Below, in pieces: positions 1 through 6,546 of a stretch of 13,822 bases of DNA; position 1 is the stretch's first letter; every line of letters begins with the position of its first letter. Below the pieces are notes generated by a model. The model was not told the origin of the DNA. It saw only the letters and a list, made by a program, of their open reading frames with translations, and searched no databases. Source of the stretch: JBBSHJ01 sp038253135 (GTDB lineage: Bacteria; Actinomycetota; Actinomycetes; Mycobacteriales; QHCD01); NCBI GenBank assembly GCA_038253135.1, contig JBBSHJ010000089.1, positions 1 through 13,822 on the forward strand, written 5' to 3'. Made by a program: the position numbers and the translations under genes.

Positions 1-1
1 G

Positions 2-160
2 CTGCACTACCCGCAGATGATCGAGCGCATGGCCGCCGAGGCCTACGTCGGTCCGGGCAGCCAGAAGCACACCGACCACATGCTGGCGCAGGTCACGGCT
101 CACCGGGAGCAGCTGGAGCTCCGGGCCCATCTCCAGGACCAAGCCTCCGACCGGAGCTGA
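2..160 (+). CDS. C-terminal fragment of an unrecognised protein
   Basis: An open frame enters from the left edge and ends at a TGA at 158-160, giving the last 52 residues of a protein. The fragment is charged and His/Gln-rich (it begins LHYPQMIERM and ends LQDQASDRS), probably helical, with no membrane segment and no motif I can place. Third-position GC is high and the frame is clean, so I take it as the true end of a gene co-oriented with serB, which starts 22 bp later. The spacing suggests co-transcription. The family is not recognisable from this piece. Confidence 0.55.
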   Translation: MHYPQMIERMAAEAYVGPGSQKHTDHMLAQVTAHREQLELRAHLQDQASDRS

Positions 161-182
161 TCACAACCCCTCGGGGACTCAT

Positions 183-1391
183 ATGGCGACGCATAGCGTC
201 CTTTTGACCGTGACCGGACGAGACCGCCCGGGACTCACCGCTGCCTTCTTCACCGCGCTGACGGCGTACGACGTCGACGTGCTCGACGTCGAGCAGGTCG
301 TGATCCGCGGCCGGTTCGTGCTCGGCGTGCTCATCGCGCTGCACGGCGATCCGCAGCGCATGCGCAAGGCGGTCGAGCAGACCGCCGCCTCGCTGCACCT
401 CGAGGTGGAGATCGACTCGGTCGAAGGGATCGACGAGGACTTCGGCTCGCCCGGGCCCCGACACCACGTCATCGTGATCGGGATGCCGCTGCGCGCCGGT
501 GCCGTGTCCGAGATCGCCCGGCGCATCGCCGACACCGGCGGCAACATCGACTCGATCCGGCGGCTCTCGCGCTACCCGGTGCGCAGCCTCGAGCTGATGG
601 TCTCGGGCGTCCCGTCCCGCCGGCTCCGCGCCGACCTGACCATCGCCGCCGACCAGACCGGCACTGACATCGCCGTCGAACGCGCCGGCCTCGGGCGGCG
701 GGCCAAGCGGTTGGTCGTGCTCGACGTCGACTCGACCCTGATCCAGGGTGAGGTCATCGAGATGCTCGCCGACCGGGCCGGAGTGCGCGCCAAGGTGCGC
801 GAGGTGACCGCTGCCGCGATGGCCGGCGAGATCGACTTCGAGGACTCGCTGCGGCAGCGGGTGGCCCTGCTGGCCGGCTTGCCCGAGTCGGTGTGCGACG
901 ACGTACGCCGGCACATCACCTTCACGCCCGGCGCGCGGACGCTGGTGCGCACGCTGCACCGGATCGGCTGCCGCTGCGGCGTCGTCAGCGGCGGCTTCAC
1001 GCAGGTCGTCGACGGGCTGGCCGCCGAGCTCAAGCTCGATTTCGTGGTCGCCAACACGCTGGAGATCGCGGACGGACGGCTCACCGGGCGGCTGGTCGGG
1101 CCGATCATCGACCGGGCCGGAAAGGCGACGGCGCTACGGCATTTCGCCGAGCAGTCCGGCGTGCCGCTGAGCCAGACGGTCGCCGTCGGCGACGGGGCCA
1201 ACGACATCGACATGATCGCCGCCGCCGGGCTCGGGATCGCCTTCAACGCCAAGCCGGCCCTGCAGCGCGTCGCGGACACGGCGCTGCGGCACCCGCACCT
1301 CGACGCGATCCTCTTCATGCTCGGGCTGACCCGCGAAGAGATCGAGGACGACGCAGAAGGGGCCGACAGCGGTCTGCTCACGCAACGGTGA
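183..1391 (+). CDS. serB: Phosphoserine phosphatase SerB with tandem ACT domains
   Basis: SerB hydrolyses O-phospho-L-serine to serine, the last step of the phosphorylated serine pathway in the cytosol. The 402-residue product has the long SerB2 architecture of mycobacteria: two ACT-like regions (about 4-80 and 94-165) followed by a HAD phosphatase domain. Visible HAD motifs are DVDSTLIQGE (nucleophile D181, acid D183), GVVSGGF (S269), K314 in GKATAL, and VGDGANDIDMI (D337, N340, D341). The ACT domains make amino-acid feedback control likely by analogy with SerB2. The ATG at 183 begins directly before the first ACT strand (HSVLLTVTGRDRPGL). Its 3' end overlaps the convergent pncA by 14 bp, leaving no room for a terminator between them. 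O-phosphoserine is also the mycobacterial CysM substrate, so SerB and the cysM product encoded downstream may draw on the same pool (inference). Confidence 0.95.
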   Translation: MATHSVLLTVTGRDRPGLTAAFFTALTAYDVDVLDVEQVVIRGRFVLGVLIALHGDPQRMRKAVEQTAASLHLEVEIDSVEGIDEDFGSPGPRHHVIVIGMPLRAGAVSEIARRIADTGGNIDSIRRLSRYPVRSLELMVSGVPSRRLRADLTIAADQTGTDIAVERAGLGRRAKRLVVLDVDSTLIQGEVIEMLADRAGVRAKVREVTAAAMAGEIDFEDSLRQRVALLAGLPESVCDDVRRHITFTPGARTLVRTLHRIGCRCGVVSGGFTQVVDGLAAELKLDFVVANTLEIADGRLTGRLVGPIIDRAGKATALRHFAEQSGVPLSQTVAVGDGANDIDMIAAAGLGIAFNAKPALQRVADTALRHPHLDAILFMLGLTREEIEDDAEGADSGLLTQR

Positions 1392-2106
1392 CGCCGGCGG
1401 CGACCAGCTCGCGGCGGGCGGCGTCACCATCGCCGGGGGCTCGGTCGACCGGCCGGGTGAGCGACCATGGCGCGAGTACGTCGTACCCCAGGCGCCGGCC
1501 GTCCAGCGATGTGGCCCGCACGCAGTAGTCCGCGGCCAACCCGACGACGACGAGACGCTCGACGCCGGCCTCGGCGAGCAGCCCGCCGAGCCTGGTCGGC
1601 AGCGCCGGACTTGCCGCGGCAGAGGCAACGACATCACGCGACCTCCTCGATCGCTGCGCGCCTCCCTCGTTCCTCGCTCGGGTGCTCGCTCCCTCATCAG
1701 GCGACGTAGCGACATCGGTCGACCTGCTCGGTCGCTGCGCGCTCCCCTCGGCAGTCGACGAGTCGTATTCGGCGAAAGCGGAGTAGCCGTCTCCCGTACC
1801 CGTGCCCTTGCGGACCGTCAGGTCGCTCGCGACGGTGAGCCGCGGGTGCAGCTCGGCGCCCCAGGAGCCGGCGACGCAGTGCACCGGCCAGATCCCGCCG
1901 TCCTTGGCGAAGTGCGGCGTCGACGGCGGGTGCCAGTCAAGCGTGTAGACCACCATGGCGCCCGCCTCGACCGCCGCCGCGACCTGCGAGTTGATCGGGG
2001 CGATCAGCTCGTCGCCGCCGGGGACGAAGAGCGTGCCGCCCGGATCGGCGAAGTCGTTCTGCATGTCGACGACGAGCAGCGCCGTCGCCGCGTCGTAGCG
2101 ATCCAC
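1378..2106 (-). CDS. pncA: Nicotinamidase PncA with an in-frame repeat-derived insertion
   Basis: An isochorismatase-fold nicotinamidase converting nicotinamide to nicotinate for NAD salvage. Conserved residues of the family are present: catalytic D14 (VVDMQNDF), K100 and C195 (AADYCVRAT), and metal ligands D57, H59, H65 and H76. The length is 242 residues against about 186 for M. tuberculosis PncA. The excess is an Arg/Ser/Ala/Gly-rich segment at about 118-168, between GYSAFAEYD and LPTRLGGLL, encoded by two partial copies of the 80/81-bp repeat also seen before clpS and after murI. The insertion keeps the frame and leaves every catalytic residue intact, so a surface loop expansion with retained activity is plausible but untested. 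Start is GTG at 2106, preceded by GAGGGAG seven bases upstream; the pncB stop codon overlaps this site, so translation is probably coupled to pncB. Confidence 0.92.
   Translation of the reverse strand: MDRYDAATALLVVDMQNDFADPGGTLFVPGGDELIAPINSQVAAAVEAGAMVVYTLDWHPPSTPHFAKDGGIWPVHCVAGSWGAELHPRLTVASDLTVRKGTGTGDGYSAFAEYDSSTAEGSAQRPSRSTDVATSPDEGASTRARNEGGAQRSRRSRDVVASAAASPALPTRLGGLLAEAGVERLVVVGLAADYCVRATSLDGRRLGYDVLAPWSLTRPVDRAPGDGDAARRELVAAGVTVA
1637..1745 (-). repeat. 80/81-bp family repeat, about 1.3 copies, inside pncA
   Basis: Read on the minus strand, two ends of the dispersed repeat lie 81 bp apart. One (near 1745-1719) reads GCGCGCAGCGACCGAGCAGG, the other (near 1662-1638) GCGCGCAGCGATCGAGGAGG. 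The region between them matches the clpS-proximal unit at 51 of 56 positions from its GGAG segment to the end. The flanking GATGTCG(C/T)T(A/G)C also recurs after both ends, so a locus-specific stretch was duplicated. The 81-bp period is a multiple of three and preserves the pncA frame, whereas the other loci have an 80-bp period. Confidence 0.85.
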
Positions 2107-2113
2107 CGTCTCA

Positions 2114-2120
2114 CTCCCTC
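2114..2120 (-). promoter_or_regulatory. Ribosome binding site fixing the pncA GTG start
   Basis: On the minus strand GAGGGAG lies seven bases before the GTG at 2106 and overlaps the TGA stop of pncB at 2121-2119. This supports the GTG start and coupling of pncA translation to pncB. Confidence 0.65.
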
Positions 2121-3408
2121 ATCGGTGCACGGGTGTGCCGAGCATCGTGGTCGGGATCGCGGGCTCACCGTGCGAGAGCGCGAGCCCCTCCCAGGGCAGG
2201 CTCACCAGCCGGGCGGCGACCCGCTTGCGGGCGGTCGCGAGGTCATTGTCGGCGATCCGCTCACCGGCACGCACCAACGGCACCTGCAGGTCGAGATCTC
2301 CCGGCTCCGCCTCGGGTACGACGCCGGCCGCGACGACCTCCTCGGTCGCCGTACCCGTGCTGCGGTGCCGCCGCAGCGCCCGCTTCCTGCCGCCGTACGA
2401 CGCCTTGTCCGGCGACCGCTTCGCCACCGGCCGGTCCTCGACCTCGACCAGCTTGTAGATGAGCCCGGCGGTCGGCGCGCCGGAGCCCGTGACCAGCGCC
2501 GTGCCGACGCCGTACCCGTCGACCGGTGCGATGGCGAGAGCCGCGATGGAGTGCTCGTCGAGGTCGCTGGTGACGACGATGCGGGTCTTGGTGGCGCCGA
2601 GCGCGTCGAGCTGGGCCCGGGCCTGCATGGCCAGCATGCCGAGGTCGCCCGAGTCGATCCGGATGCCACCGAGATCGGTCCCCGCGACGGCGACGGCCTG
2701 CTCGATGCCCCTGGTGATGTCGTAGGTGTCGACCAGCAGCGTGGTCTCGGGGCCGAGCGCGGCCACCTGCGCGCGGAAGGCATCCGTCTCGTCCGCATAA
2801 AGAAGGGTGAAGGAATGCGCCGCGGTGCCGGCGGTCGGGATGCCGTAACGCTCGCCCGCCTGCAGGTTGGACGTCGTCCGGAATCCCGCGACGTAGGCCG
2901 CGCGGGCGGCCGCGACGGCGGCCTGCTCGTGGGTACGCCGTGAGCCCATCTCGATCAGCGGCCGATCGCCCGCGGCGATGACCATCCGTGCTGCGGCCGA
3001 GGCGATCGCGCTGTCGTGGTTGAGGATCGAGAGCATCAGGGTCTCGAGCACCACACACTCACCGAAGCCACCCTCGACGGTGAGGATCGGTGAGCCGGGG
3101 AAGTAAAGCTCGCCCTCGGGGTAGCCCTCGATGTCCCCGCCGAAGCGGTAGGCCGCCAGCCAGTCCAGGGTCTCCTTCGCCAGGATGGAACGGATCGGGT
3201 CGAGCGTCGCGTCGTCGAACCGGAAGTCGGCCAGGGCATCGAGCGCCCGCCCGGTGCCGGCGACGACGCCGTACCGCCGGCCCGGCGGCAACCGCCGGCC
3301 GAAGACCTCGAATGCGCACCGGCGCTCGGCCGAGCCGTCGCGCAAAGCCGCGTCGAGCATCGTCAGCTCGTAGCGGTCGGTCAGCAGAGCGGTCGACACA
3401 ACGTCCAT
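2119..3408 (-). CDS. pncB: Nicotinate phosphoribosyltransferase PncB
   Basis: PncB makes nicotinate mononucleotide from nicotinate and PRPP with ATP, the step after PncA in NAD salvage. The 429-residue length fits the actinobacterial NAPRTase family. Visible signatures are LTDRYELTMLDA at 9-20, the RRTHEQAAVAAARAAY stretch near 158-172, GTAAHSFTLLY with the presumed phosphorylated His198, LLVDTYDITRGIEQA at 224-237, GGIRIDSGDLG at 247-257, TSDLDE at 280-285, and GVGTALVTG at 300-308. The start is the ATG at 3408; there is no strong Shine-Dalgarno, and a GTG three codons in is an alternative. The gene begins 19 bp after the membrane-protein stop codon and ends on the pncA ribosome binding site, so the three genes read as one minus-strand operon. 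Confidence 0.95.
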   Translation of the reverse strand: MDVVSTALLTDRYELTMLDAALRDGSAERRCAFEVFGRRLPPGRRYGVVAGTGRALDALADFRFDDATLDPIRSILAKETLDWLAAYRFGGDIEGYPEGELYFPGSPILTVEGGFGECVVLETLMLSILNHDSAIASAAARMVIAAGDRPLIEMGSRRTHEQAAVAAARAAYVAGFRTTSNLQAGERYGIPTAGTAAHSFTLLYADETDAFRAQVAALGPETTLLVDTYDITRGIEQAVAVAGTDLGGIRIDSGDLGMLAMQARAQLDALGATKTRIVVTSDLDEHSIAALAIAPVDGYGVGTALVTGSGAPTAGLIYKLVEVEDRPVAKRSPDKASYGGRKRALRRHRSTGTATEEVVAAGVVPEAEPGDLDLQVPLVRAGERIADNDLATARKRVAARLVSLPWEGLALSHGEPAIPTTMLGTPVHR

Positions 3409-3427
3409 GGTCGCAGAGCTTGCGGGG

Positions 3428-4462
3428 CTAGGACTTGCGCGGCCCGATGAGACCGCCGATGCCGAGGATCAGGAAGCCGGCGAAGGTCAGCCAGATGCCG
3501 ATGTCGCCGTCCCTCCTCAGCGCCTTGAAGAATGGGCTCCAGTGAGCGCTTCCCTTGAGGGCGAACAGCGTGATCGCGATCCCGCCGAGGCCGAGGAGGA
3601 GGGCGAGTGCGCGCAGCACGTTGACGCTGCCGCCGAGCGGCATGCACGCCAGGACGGCGACCAGTGCGCACACGATCAGTGCGATCCACGCCAGCCAACT
3701 GAAGTAGGCCTTGGGCAGCGCCTGGTTCGCTGCCTTGGCCGCCTTGTGCAGGTCGCTGAAGTCCTGGTGCGCACCGCCCGCGCTGTACCAATGCAGCGTC
3801 GTGAACGCGACGATCAGCAGGATCGCGCCGATGGCCGCGAAGACGAGCCCGGCTATCCCGGGGGACTGCCGCTGCACCGGCTGCTGGTAGACGGGATATG
3901 GGTAGTACGCCGGGTAGCCGGGCTGGGGATAGCCTTGCGGGTACTGCTGCGGGTAGGCGCCGTATTGGCCCTGTTGGTATTGGCCCTGCCCGTATTGGCC
4001 CTGCTCGTACTGGCCGGGCGGCGGGTATTGGGGTAGTTGCCCATGGGGATACTGGCCCTGGGGGTACTGCCCCTGGGAATATCCGGCGGCGGGGTATTGG
4101 CCCTGCGGGTATTGCTGGCCGTGGTCGCCGTACGCTGGTGTCTGGTCCCCGCTCGGCGGGTCGGTCCGGCTGGTGGGATCGTCCCGCTCATCGCCGCTCG
4201 TCCGATCGGCCGATGGACGGCGTGCCGCGCCGGCGCTACCGGGGGCCCGCCCGCCGGTGTCCTGGTCGTCGGCGTCGGGCTTGAACACCTGGGTCGCCTG
4301 GGAGTCGAAGGTCGCCTCGTCGTCACTGTCGGCATCGTCGGCGTTCGCGCGCGGTACGTCGCCCCGGGCACGCTCGCCCTCCGCCGGCTCGGGTCGCTCG
4401 AACCGCACCGTGTGCTGGTTGTCCTGATCAGGGTCGCCCTCGTGCGAACGCGGATCGCTCAT
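3428..4462 (-). CDS. Low-complexity N-terminus, four-helix membrane protein
   Basis: Family not recognised. The 344-residue product has an acidic, Asp/Glu/Arg-rich cytoplasmic-looking N-terminus (1-110), a Gln/Tyr/Pro/Gly repeat zone (about 114-198, many QGQYP and GQYGQ units), then four hydrophobic helices (about 202-224, 253-275, 280-302, 321-341) and a short basic tail (GPRKS). The helix-1 to helix-2 loop is polar (WYSAGGAHQDFSDLHKAAKAA), and HWSPFFKALRRDGD separates helices 3 and 4. An open frame continues upstream through the repeats at 4555-4755, but the ATG at 4462 is preferred: TAGTCT lies exactly 7 nt before it, fitting a leaderless transcript, and the acidic coding composition begins there. 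It lies 19 bp ahead of pncB. Similar proline/glutamine-rich membrane proteins are common in actinobacteria; a role in NAD metabolism is not implied. Confidence 0.8.
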   Translation of the reverse strand: MSDPRSHEGDPDQDNQHTVRFERPEPAEGERARGDVPRANADDADSDDEATFDSQATQVFKPDADDQDTGGRAPGSAGAARRPSADRTSGDERDDPTSRTDPPSGDQTPAYGDHGQQYPQGQYPAAGYSQGQYPQGQYPHGQLPQYPPPGQYEQGQYGQGQYQQGQYGAYPQQYPQGYPQPGYPAYYPYPVYQQPVQRQSPGIAGLVFAAIGAILLIVAFTTLHWYSAGGAHQDFSDLHKAAKAANQALPKAYFSWLAWIALIVCALVAVLACMPLGGSVNVLRALALLLGLGGIAITLFALKGSAHWSPFFKALRRDGDIGIWLTFAGFLILGIGGLIGPRKS

Positions 4463-4469
4463 ACCGCGC

Positions 4470-4475
4470 AGACTA
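4470..4475 (-). promoter_or_regulatory. Candidate -10 box for a leaderless membrane-protein transcript
   Basis: TAGTCT on the minus strand matches TAnnnT and ends seven bases before the ATG at 4462, so transcription would begin at or near the start codon. No convincing -35 element and no Shine-Dalgarno are visible. Confidence 0.4.
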
Positions 4476-4554
4476 ACCACCTTGCCGATGTTCAGGGGGA
4501 ATCCGCGCACGGACGCGGCACGATCAGGGGAAGTGCGGTCGTGGGAGCATGTTT

Positions 4555-4755
4555 GAGGTCGCGCAAGAGGCCGCGTCGACTGACGATGGAGTGAGCACAC
4601 GAGCGAGGGACGAGCGAGGCGCGCAGCGACCGAGGAGGTCGCGCAAGAGGCCGCGTCGACTGACGATGGAGTGAGCACACGAGCGAGGGACGAGCGAGGC
4701 GCGCAGCGACCGAGGAGGTCGCGCAAGAGGACCTGACAGCGATCGAGGAGGTCGC
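4555..4755 (+). repeat. Perfect 80-bp tandem repeat plus internally deleted third copy before clpS
   Basis: 4561-4640 and 4641-4720 are identical over all 80 bases. The array is preceded by GAGGTC at 4555-4560. It continues with a third unit that keeps the first 10 bases (GCGCAAGAGG, 4721-4730) and the last roughly 20 bases (ending GATCGAGGAGGTCGC, 4741-4755) but lacks the middle. Its last base is directly followed by the clpS ATG. The unit is related to the segments in pncA (1637-1745) and after murI (13670-13767), always in gene-sense direction. The array fills most of the 293-bp divergent gap between the membrane protein and clpS. Confidence 0.95.
4739..4755 (+). promoter_or_regulatory. 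SD-bearing hairpin abutting the clpS start codon
   Basis: GCGATC-GAGGA-GGTCGC can fold as a 6-bp stem (one G-U pair) with the purine-rich Shine-Dalgarno core in its loop and 3' arm. The ATG follows immediately. The same hairpin closes every repeat unit: 4626-4642, 4706-4722, 13737-13753, and 1654-1638 on the minus strand. AGGAGG is four bases from the ATG, rather close, so the structure may modulate initiation. Confidence 0.5.
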
Positions 4756-5076
4756 ATGACCGAGACGGGTGCGGGCACGCTGGCACCGGAGGCGGCGCCG
4801 GATGTCGGGATCGACCCGGGCACCGAGACGAAAACCGACCCCGATCCGCCCTGGGTCACGGTGGTCTGGAACGACCCGGTCAACCTCATGTCCTACGTGA
4901 CTCACGTTTTGCAGCGGCTCTTCGGATACTCCAAGGAGAAGGCGACCAGCCTGATGCTCGACGTGCACGAAAAGGGCCGCGCCGCGGTCAGCTCCGGTAG
5001 CCGCGAGCAGATGGAGCATGCCGCCGCCCGACTGCACGCCGCCGGCCTGTGGGCCACGGTCGCGCAGGACAAGTAG
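4756..5076 (+). CDS. clpS: ATP-dependent Clp protease adaptor ClpS
   Basis: ClpS delivers N-degron substrates to the Clp ATPase (ClpC1 in actinobacteria) in the cytosol. The 106-residue product has a 30-residue acidic, disordered N-terminus and then the ClpS core: PWVTVVWNDPVNLMSYVTHV (substrate-pocket WND(P) region, about 35-54), LFGYSKEKATSLMLDVHEKG with the MLDVHEKGRA motif near 72-81, and the closing helix and strand LHAAGLWATVAQDK. This variant (WNDPVNLMSYV) is the actinobacterial form. The ATG directly follows a tandem repeat array whose last hairpin supplies the ribosome binding site. The gene leads the plus-strand block; DUF2017 starts 11 bp after its stop. Confidence 0.95.
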   Translation: MTETGAGTLAPEAAPDVGIDPGTETKTDPDPPWVTVVWNDPVNLMSYVTHVLQRLFGYSKEKATSLMLDVHEKGRAAVSSGSREQMEHAAARLHAAGLWATVAQDK

Positions 5077-5087
5077 CGCCGGCGACT

Positions 5088-5666
5088 ATGGCATTGGTAC
5101 GCCGTCGACGCGGCGGGATCGTCGTCTCGGTCGATCACGATGAGCTCGCCATGCTGACGCAGGTCGTCGGCGAGATCCGCGAGCTGCTCGCGGGCGACGA
5201 CGAACCGACCGAGCGGACTGGGGACGACGCCTTTCAGGAGCTCGTCGCGGGTATCGGCGGTCAGGACGCACCGGTTGAGGCACCGGCCGATCCCGCCCTC
5301 GCCCGCCTGTTTCCCGATGCCTACCGCGATGACCCAGAGGCCGCGGCGGAGTGGCGGCGCCTGACCGAGTCGGGCCTGCGCACGCAGAAACGCGCCAACG
5401 CGGACCGGATACTCGCCGATCTCGGCGGTGACCTCCGCACCGGCCCGCACGGCGGCAAGCTCACCATCGATGACGACACGGCCGAGGCGTGGCTGGCGGC
5501 GCTGAACGACGTGCGGCTCGTCCTCGGGGTCCGCCTCGACGTCACGGAAGACGGCGACCCGTTCGGCGGTTACGACCGGCACGACCCCCGGGCGCACCCC
5601 TTCCTCATCTACCACTGGCTCACCGCGGTGCAGGACGGATTGGTTCGGGCGGTCTCGGGCGACTGA
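5088..5666 (+). CDS. DUF2017 family protein (Rv1332-like)
   Basis: The product is 192 residues and resembles the DUF2017 proteins always found next to clpS in actinobacteria. Recognisable parts are the N-terminal VSVDHDELAMLTQVVGEIREL helix, DPALARLFPDAYRDDPEAAAEWRRLTE in the middle, and the C-terminal TAEAWLAALNDVRLVLGVRL ... FLIYHWLTAVQDGLVRAV. There is no signal peptide or membrane helix. The biochemical function of the family is not established; persistent pairing with clpS suggests a role in regulated proteolysis (inference). A start at 5049 would overlap clpS by 28 bp; the ATG at 5088, 11 bp after the clpS stop, is preferred and begins with the basic segment MALVRRRRGG. No strong Shine-Dalgarno is visible, so coupling to clpS is likely. 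Confidence 0.88.
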   Translation: MALVRRRRGGIVVSVDHDELAMLTQVVGEIRELLAGDDEPTERTGDDAFQELVAGIGGQDAPVEAPADPALARLFPDAYRDDPEAAAEWRRLTESGLRTQKRANADRILADLGGDLRTGPHGGKLTIDDDTAEAWLAALNDVRLVLGVRLDVTEDGDPFGGYDRHDPRAHPFLIYHWLTAVQDGLVRAVSGD

Positions 5667-5680
5667 GCGACAGGTCACAA

Positions 5681-5693
5681 CCGGCCAGGCCGG
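5681..5693. promoter_or_regulatory. GC-rich palindrome upstream of mec
   Basis: CCGGC-CAG-GCCGG is a perfect short inverted repeat between DUF2017 and mec, near where a -35 element would sit relative to the TAGGCT box at 5708. It may be a weak intergenic terminator or an operator; in such GC-rich DNA it may also be chance. Confidence 0.25.
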
Positions 5694-5707
5694 ACCAACC
5701 AGATCGG

Positions 5708-5713
5708 TAGGCT
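5708..5713 (+). promoter_or_regulatory. Candidate -10 box for a leaderless mec transcript
   Basis: TAGGCT fits TAnnnT and ends seven bases before the GTG start of mec at 5721. No Shine-Dalgarno is visible before that GTG, so a separate promoter driving mec-cysO-cysM as a leaderless mRNA is plausible. Confidence 0.4.
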
Positions 5714-5720
5714 AGCGGAC

Positions 5721-6200
5721 GTGCCGAACGGAACGAGGTCGACGACCAGCGCCCTGACGATCGATCAGGCGTCGTACGACGCGATCCTCGCGCATGCGCG
5801 CCGTGACCACCCGGACGAGGCGTGTGGCATCGTCGCCGGTCCGGAGGGAAGCGATCGGCCTGAGCGGGTCGTGGCGATGCTCAATGCGGAGCGCTCGCCC
5901 ACGTTCTATCGGTTCGATTCGGCCGAGCAGCTCGCCGTCTGGCGCGAGATGGACGACCGCGACGAGGTCCCGGTGGTCATCTATCACTCGCACACCGCGA
6001 CCGAGGCCGCCCCGTCGCGGACCGACATCTCGCTCGCGACCGAGCCCGATGCGCATTACGTCCTCGTGTCCACCCGCGACCCGGGGCAGGACGAGTTCCG
6101 CTCGTTCCGCATCGTTGACGGGGTCGTCGCCGAGGAGCCGGTCGAGGTCGTGTCGTCGTACCGCTTCTCGCCCAACCCGACCGACGTCGCGAGCCACTAG
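5721..6200 (+). CDS. mec: JAMM metalloprotease Mec, releases cysteine from CysO
   Basis: Mec is the zinc peptidase that hydrolyses the CysO-cysteine adduct, freeing cysteine in the CysO sulfur-carrier pathway. The 159-residue product shows the JAMM signature: E33 in HPDEACGIVAG, and YHSHTATEAAPSRTDI with zinc ligands H89 and H91, S99 and D102. It is closely similar to the M. tuberculosis Mec over ARRDHPDEACG, AERSPTFYR, VPVVIYHSHTATEA and ATEPDAHYVLVSTRDP. GTG at 5721 is the start, with a -10-like box but no Shine-Dalgarno upstream; the roughly 14-residue Ser/Thr-rich N-terminus is poorly conserved, so the true start could lie slightly downstream. cysO follows after 50 bp. Confidence 0.95.
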   Translation: MPNGTRSTTSALTIDQASYDAILAHARRDHPDEACGIVAGPEGSDRPERVVAMLNAERSPTFYRFDSAEQLAVWREMDDRDEVPVVIYHSHTATEAAPSRTDISLATEPDAHYVLVSTRDPGQDEFRSFRIVDGVVAEEPVEVVSSYRFSPNPTDVASH

Positions 6201-6250
6201 ACCACCAGACCAGATCCATCAGCCCATCCCGACCGAGGAGCACCCACACA

Positions 6251-6529
6251 GTGGCCATCGAAGTACGCGTTCCCACCATCCTGCGCAGCTACACCGGAGG
6301 GGAGAAGAAGGTCGACGCCAGCGGCGACACGCTTGCCGCCGTCCTCGACGACCTCGACTCCCGGCACGCGGGCATCAAGGGCCGTCTCGTCACTACCGCC
6401 GGCGACCTGCACCGCTTCGTCAACGTCTACGTCAACGACGAGGACGTTCGCTTCACCGGCGCGCTCGAGACGAAGCTCGCCGATGGCGACACGGTGACGA
6501 TCCTGCCGGCGGTCGCGGGCGGCGGCTAG
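6251..6529 (+). CDS. cysO: Ubiquitin-like sulfur carrier protein CysO
   Basis: CysO is a small beta-grasp protein carrying sulfur as a C-terminal thiocarboxylate. CysM uses it to form CysO-cysteine, and Mec then releases cysteine. The 92-residue product aligns along its length with the M. tuberculosis protein (VRVPTILRSYTGGEKKVDASGD..., RFVNVYVNDEDVRFTG, DGDTVTILPAVAGG). The C-terminus is VAGGG, one glycine longer than the usual GG end, so either the terminal Gly carries the thiocarboxylate or it is trimmed first. The GTG start at 6251 has GAGGAG ten bases upstream (6235-6240). cysM starts 17 bp after the stop. Confidence 0.95.
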   Translation: MAIEVRVPTILRSYTGGEKKVDASGDTLAAVLDDLDSRHAGIKGRLVTTAGDLHRFVNVYVNDEDVRFTGALETKLADGDTVTILPAVAGGG

Positions 6530-6546
6530 GGCGCACCGCCGATCCG

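Noticed and set aside
2331..2350. Another copy of the repeat end inside pncB
   Set aside because: GACCGAGGAGGTCG appears on the minus strand, but it encodes an ordinary TATEEVVA stretch of pncB and nothing else of the repeat surrounds it.
1846..2943. Long plus-strand frame opposite pncB and pncA
   Set aside because: An antisense shadow typical of high-GC genes; its Arg/Gly-rich product has no family features, while the minus strand encodes clear enzymes.
4555..4755. CRISPR array
   Set aside because: The units are directly adjacent 80-bp copies with no unique spacers, and no cas genes are present.
4463..4786. N-terminal extension of the membrane protein through the repeat array
   Set aside because: The frame crosses the clpS leader and start, its composition is repeat-driven, and the ATG at 4462 has a well-placed -10-like box.
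5794..6546. Long plus-strand frame upstream of cysM that would give a 575-residue protein
   Set aside because: It is the out-of-frame shadow of mec and cysO; cysM homology begins precisely at the ATG at 6547.
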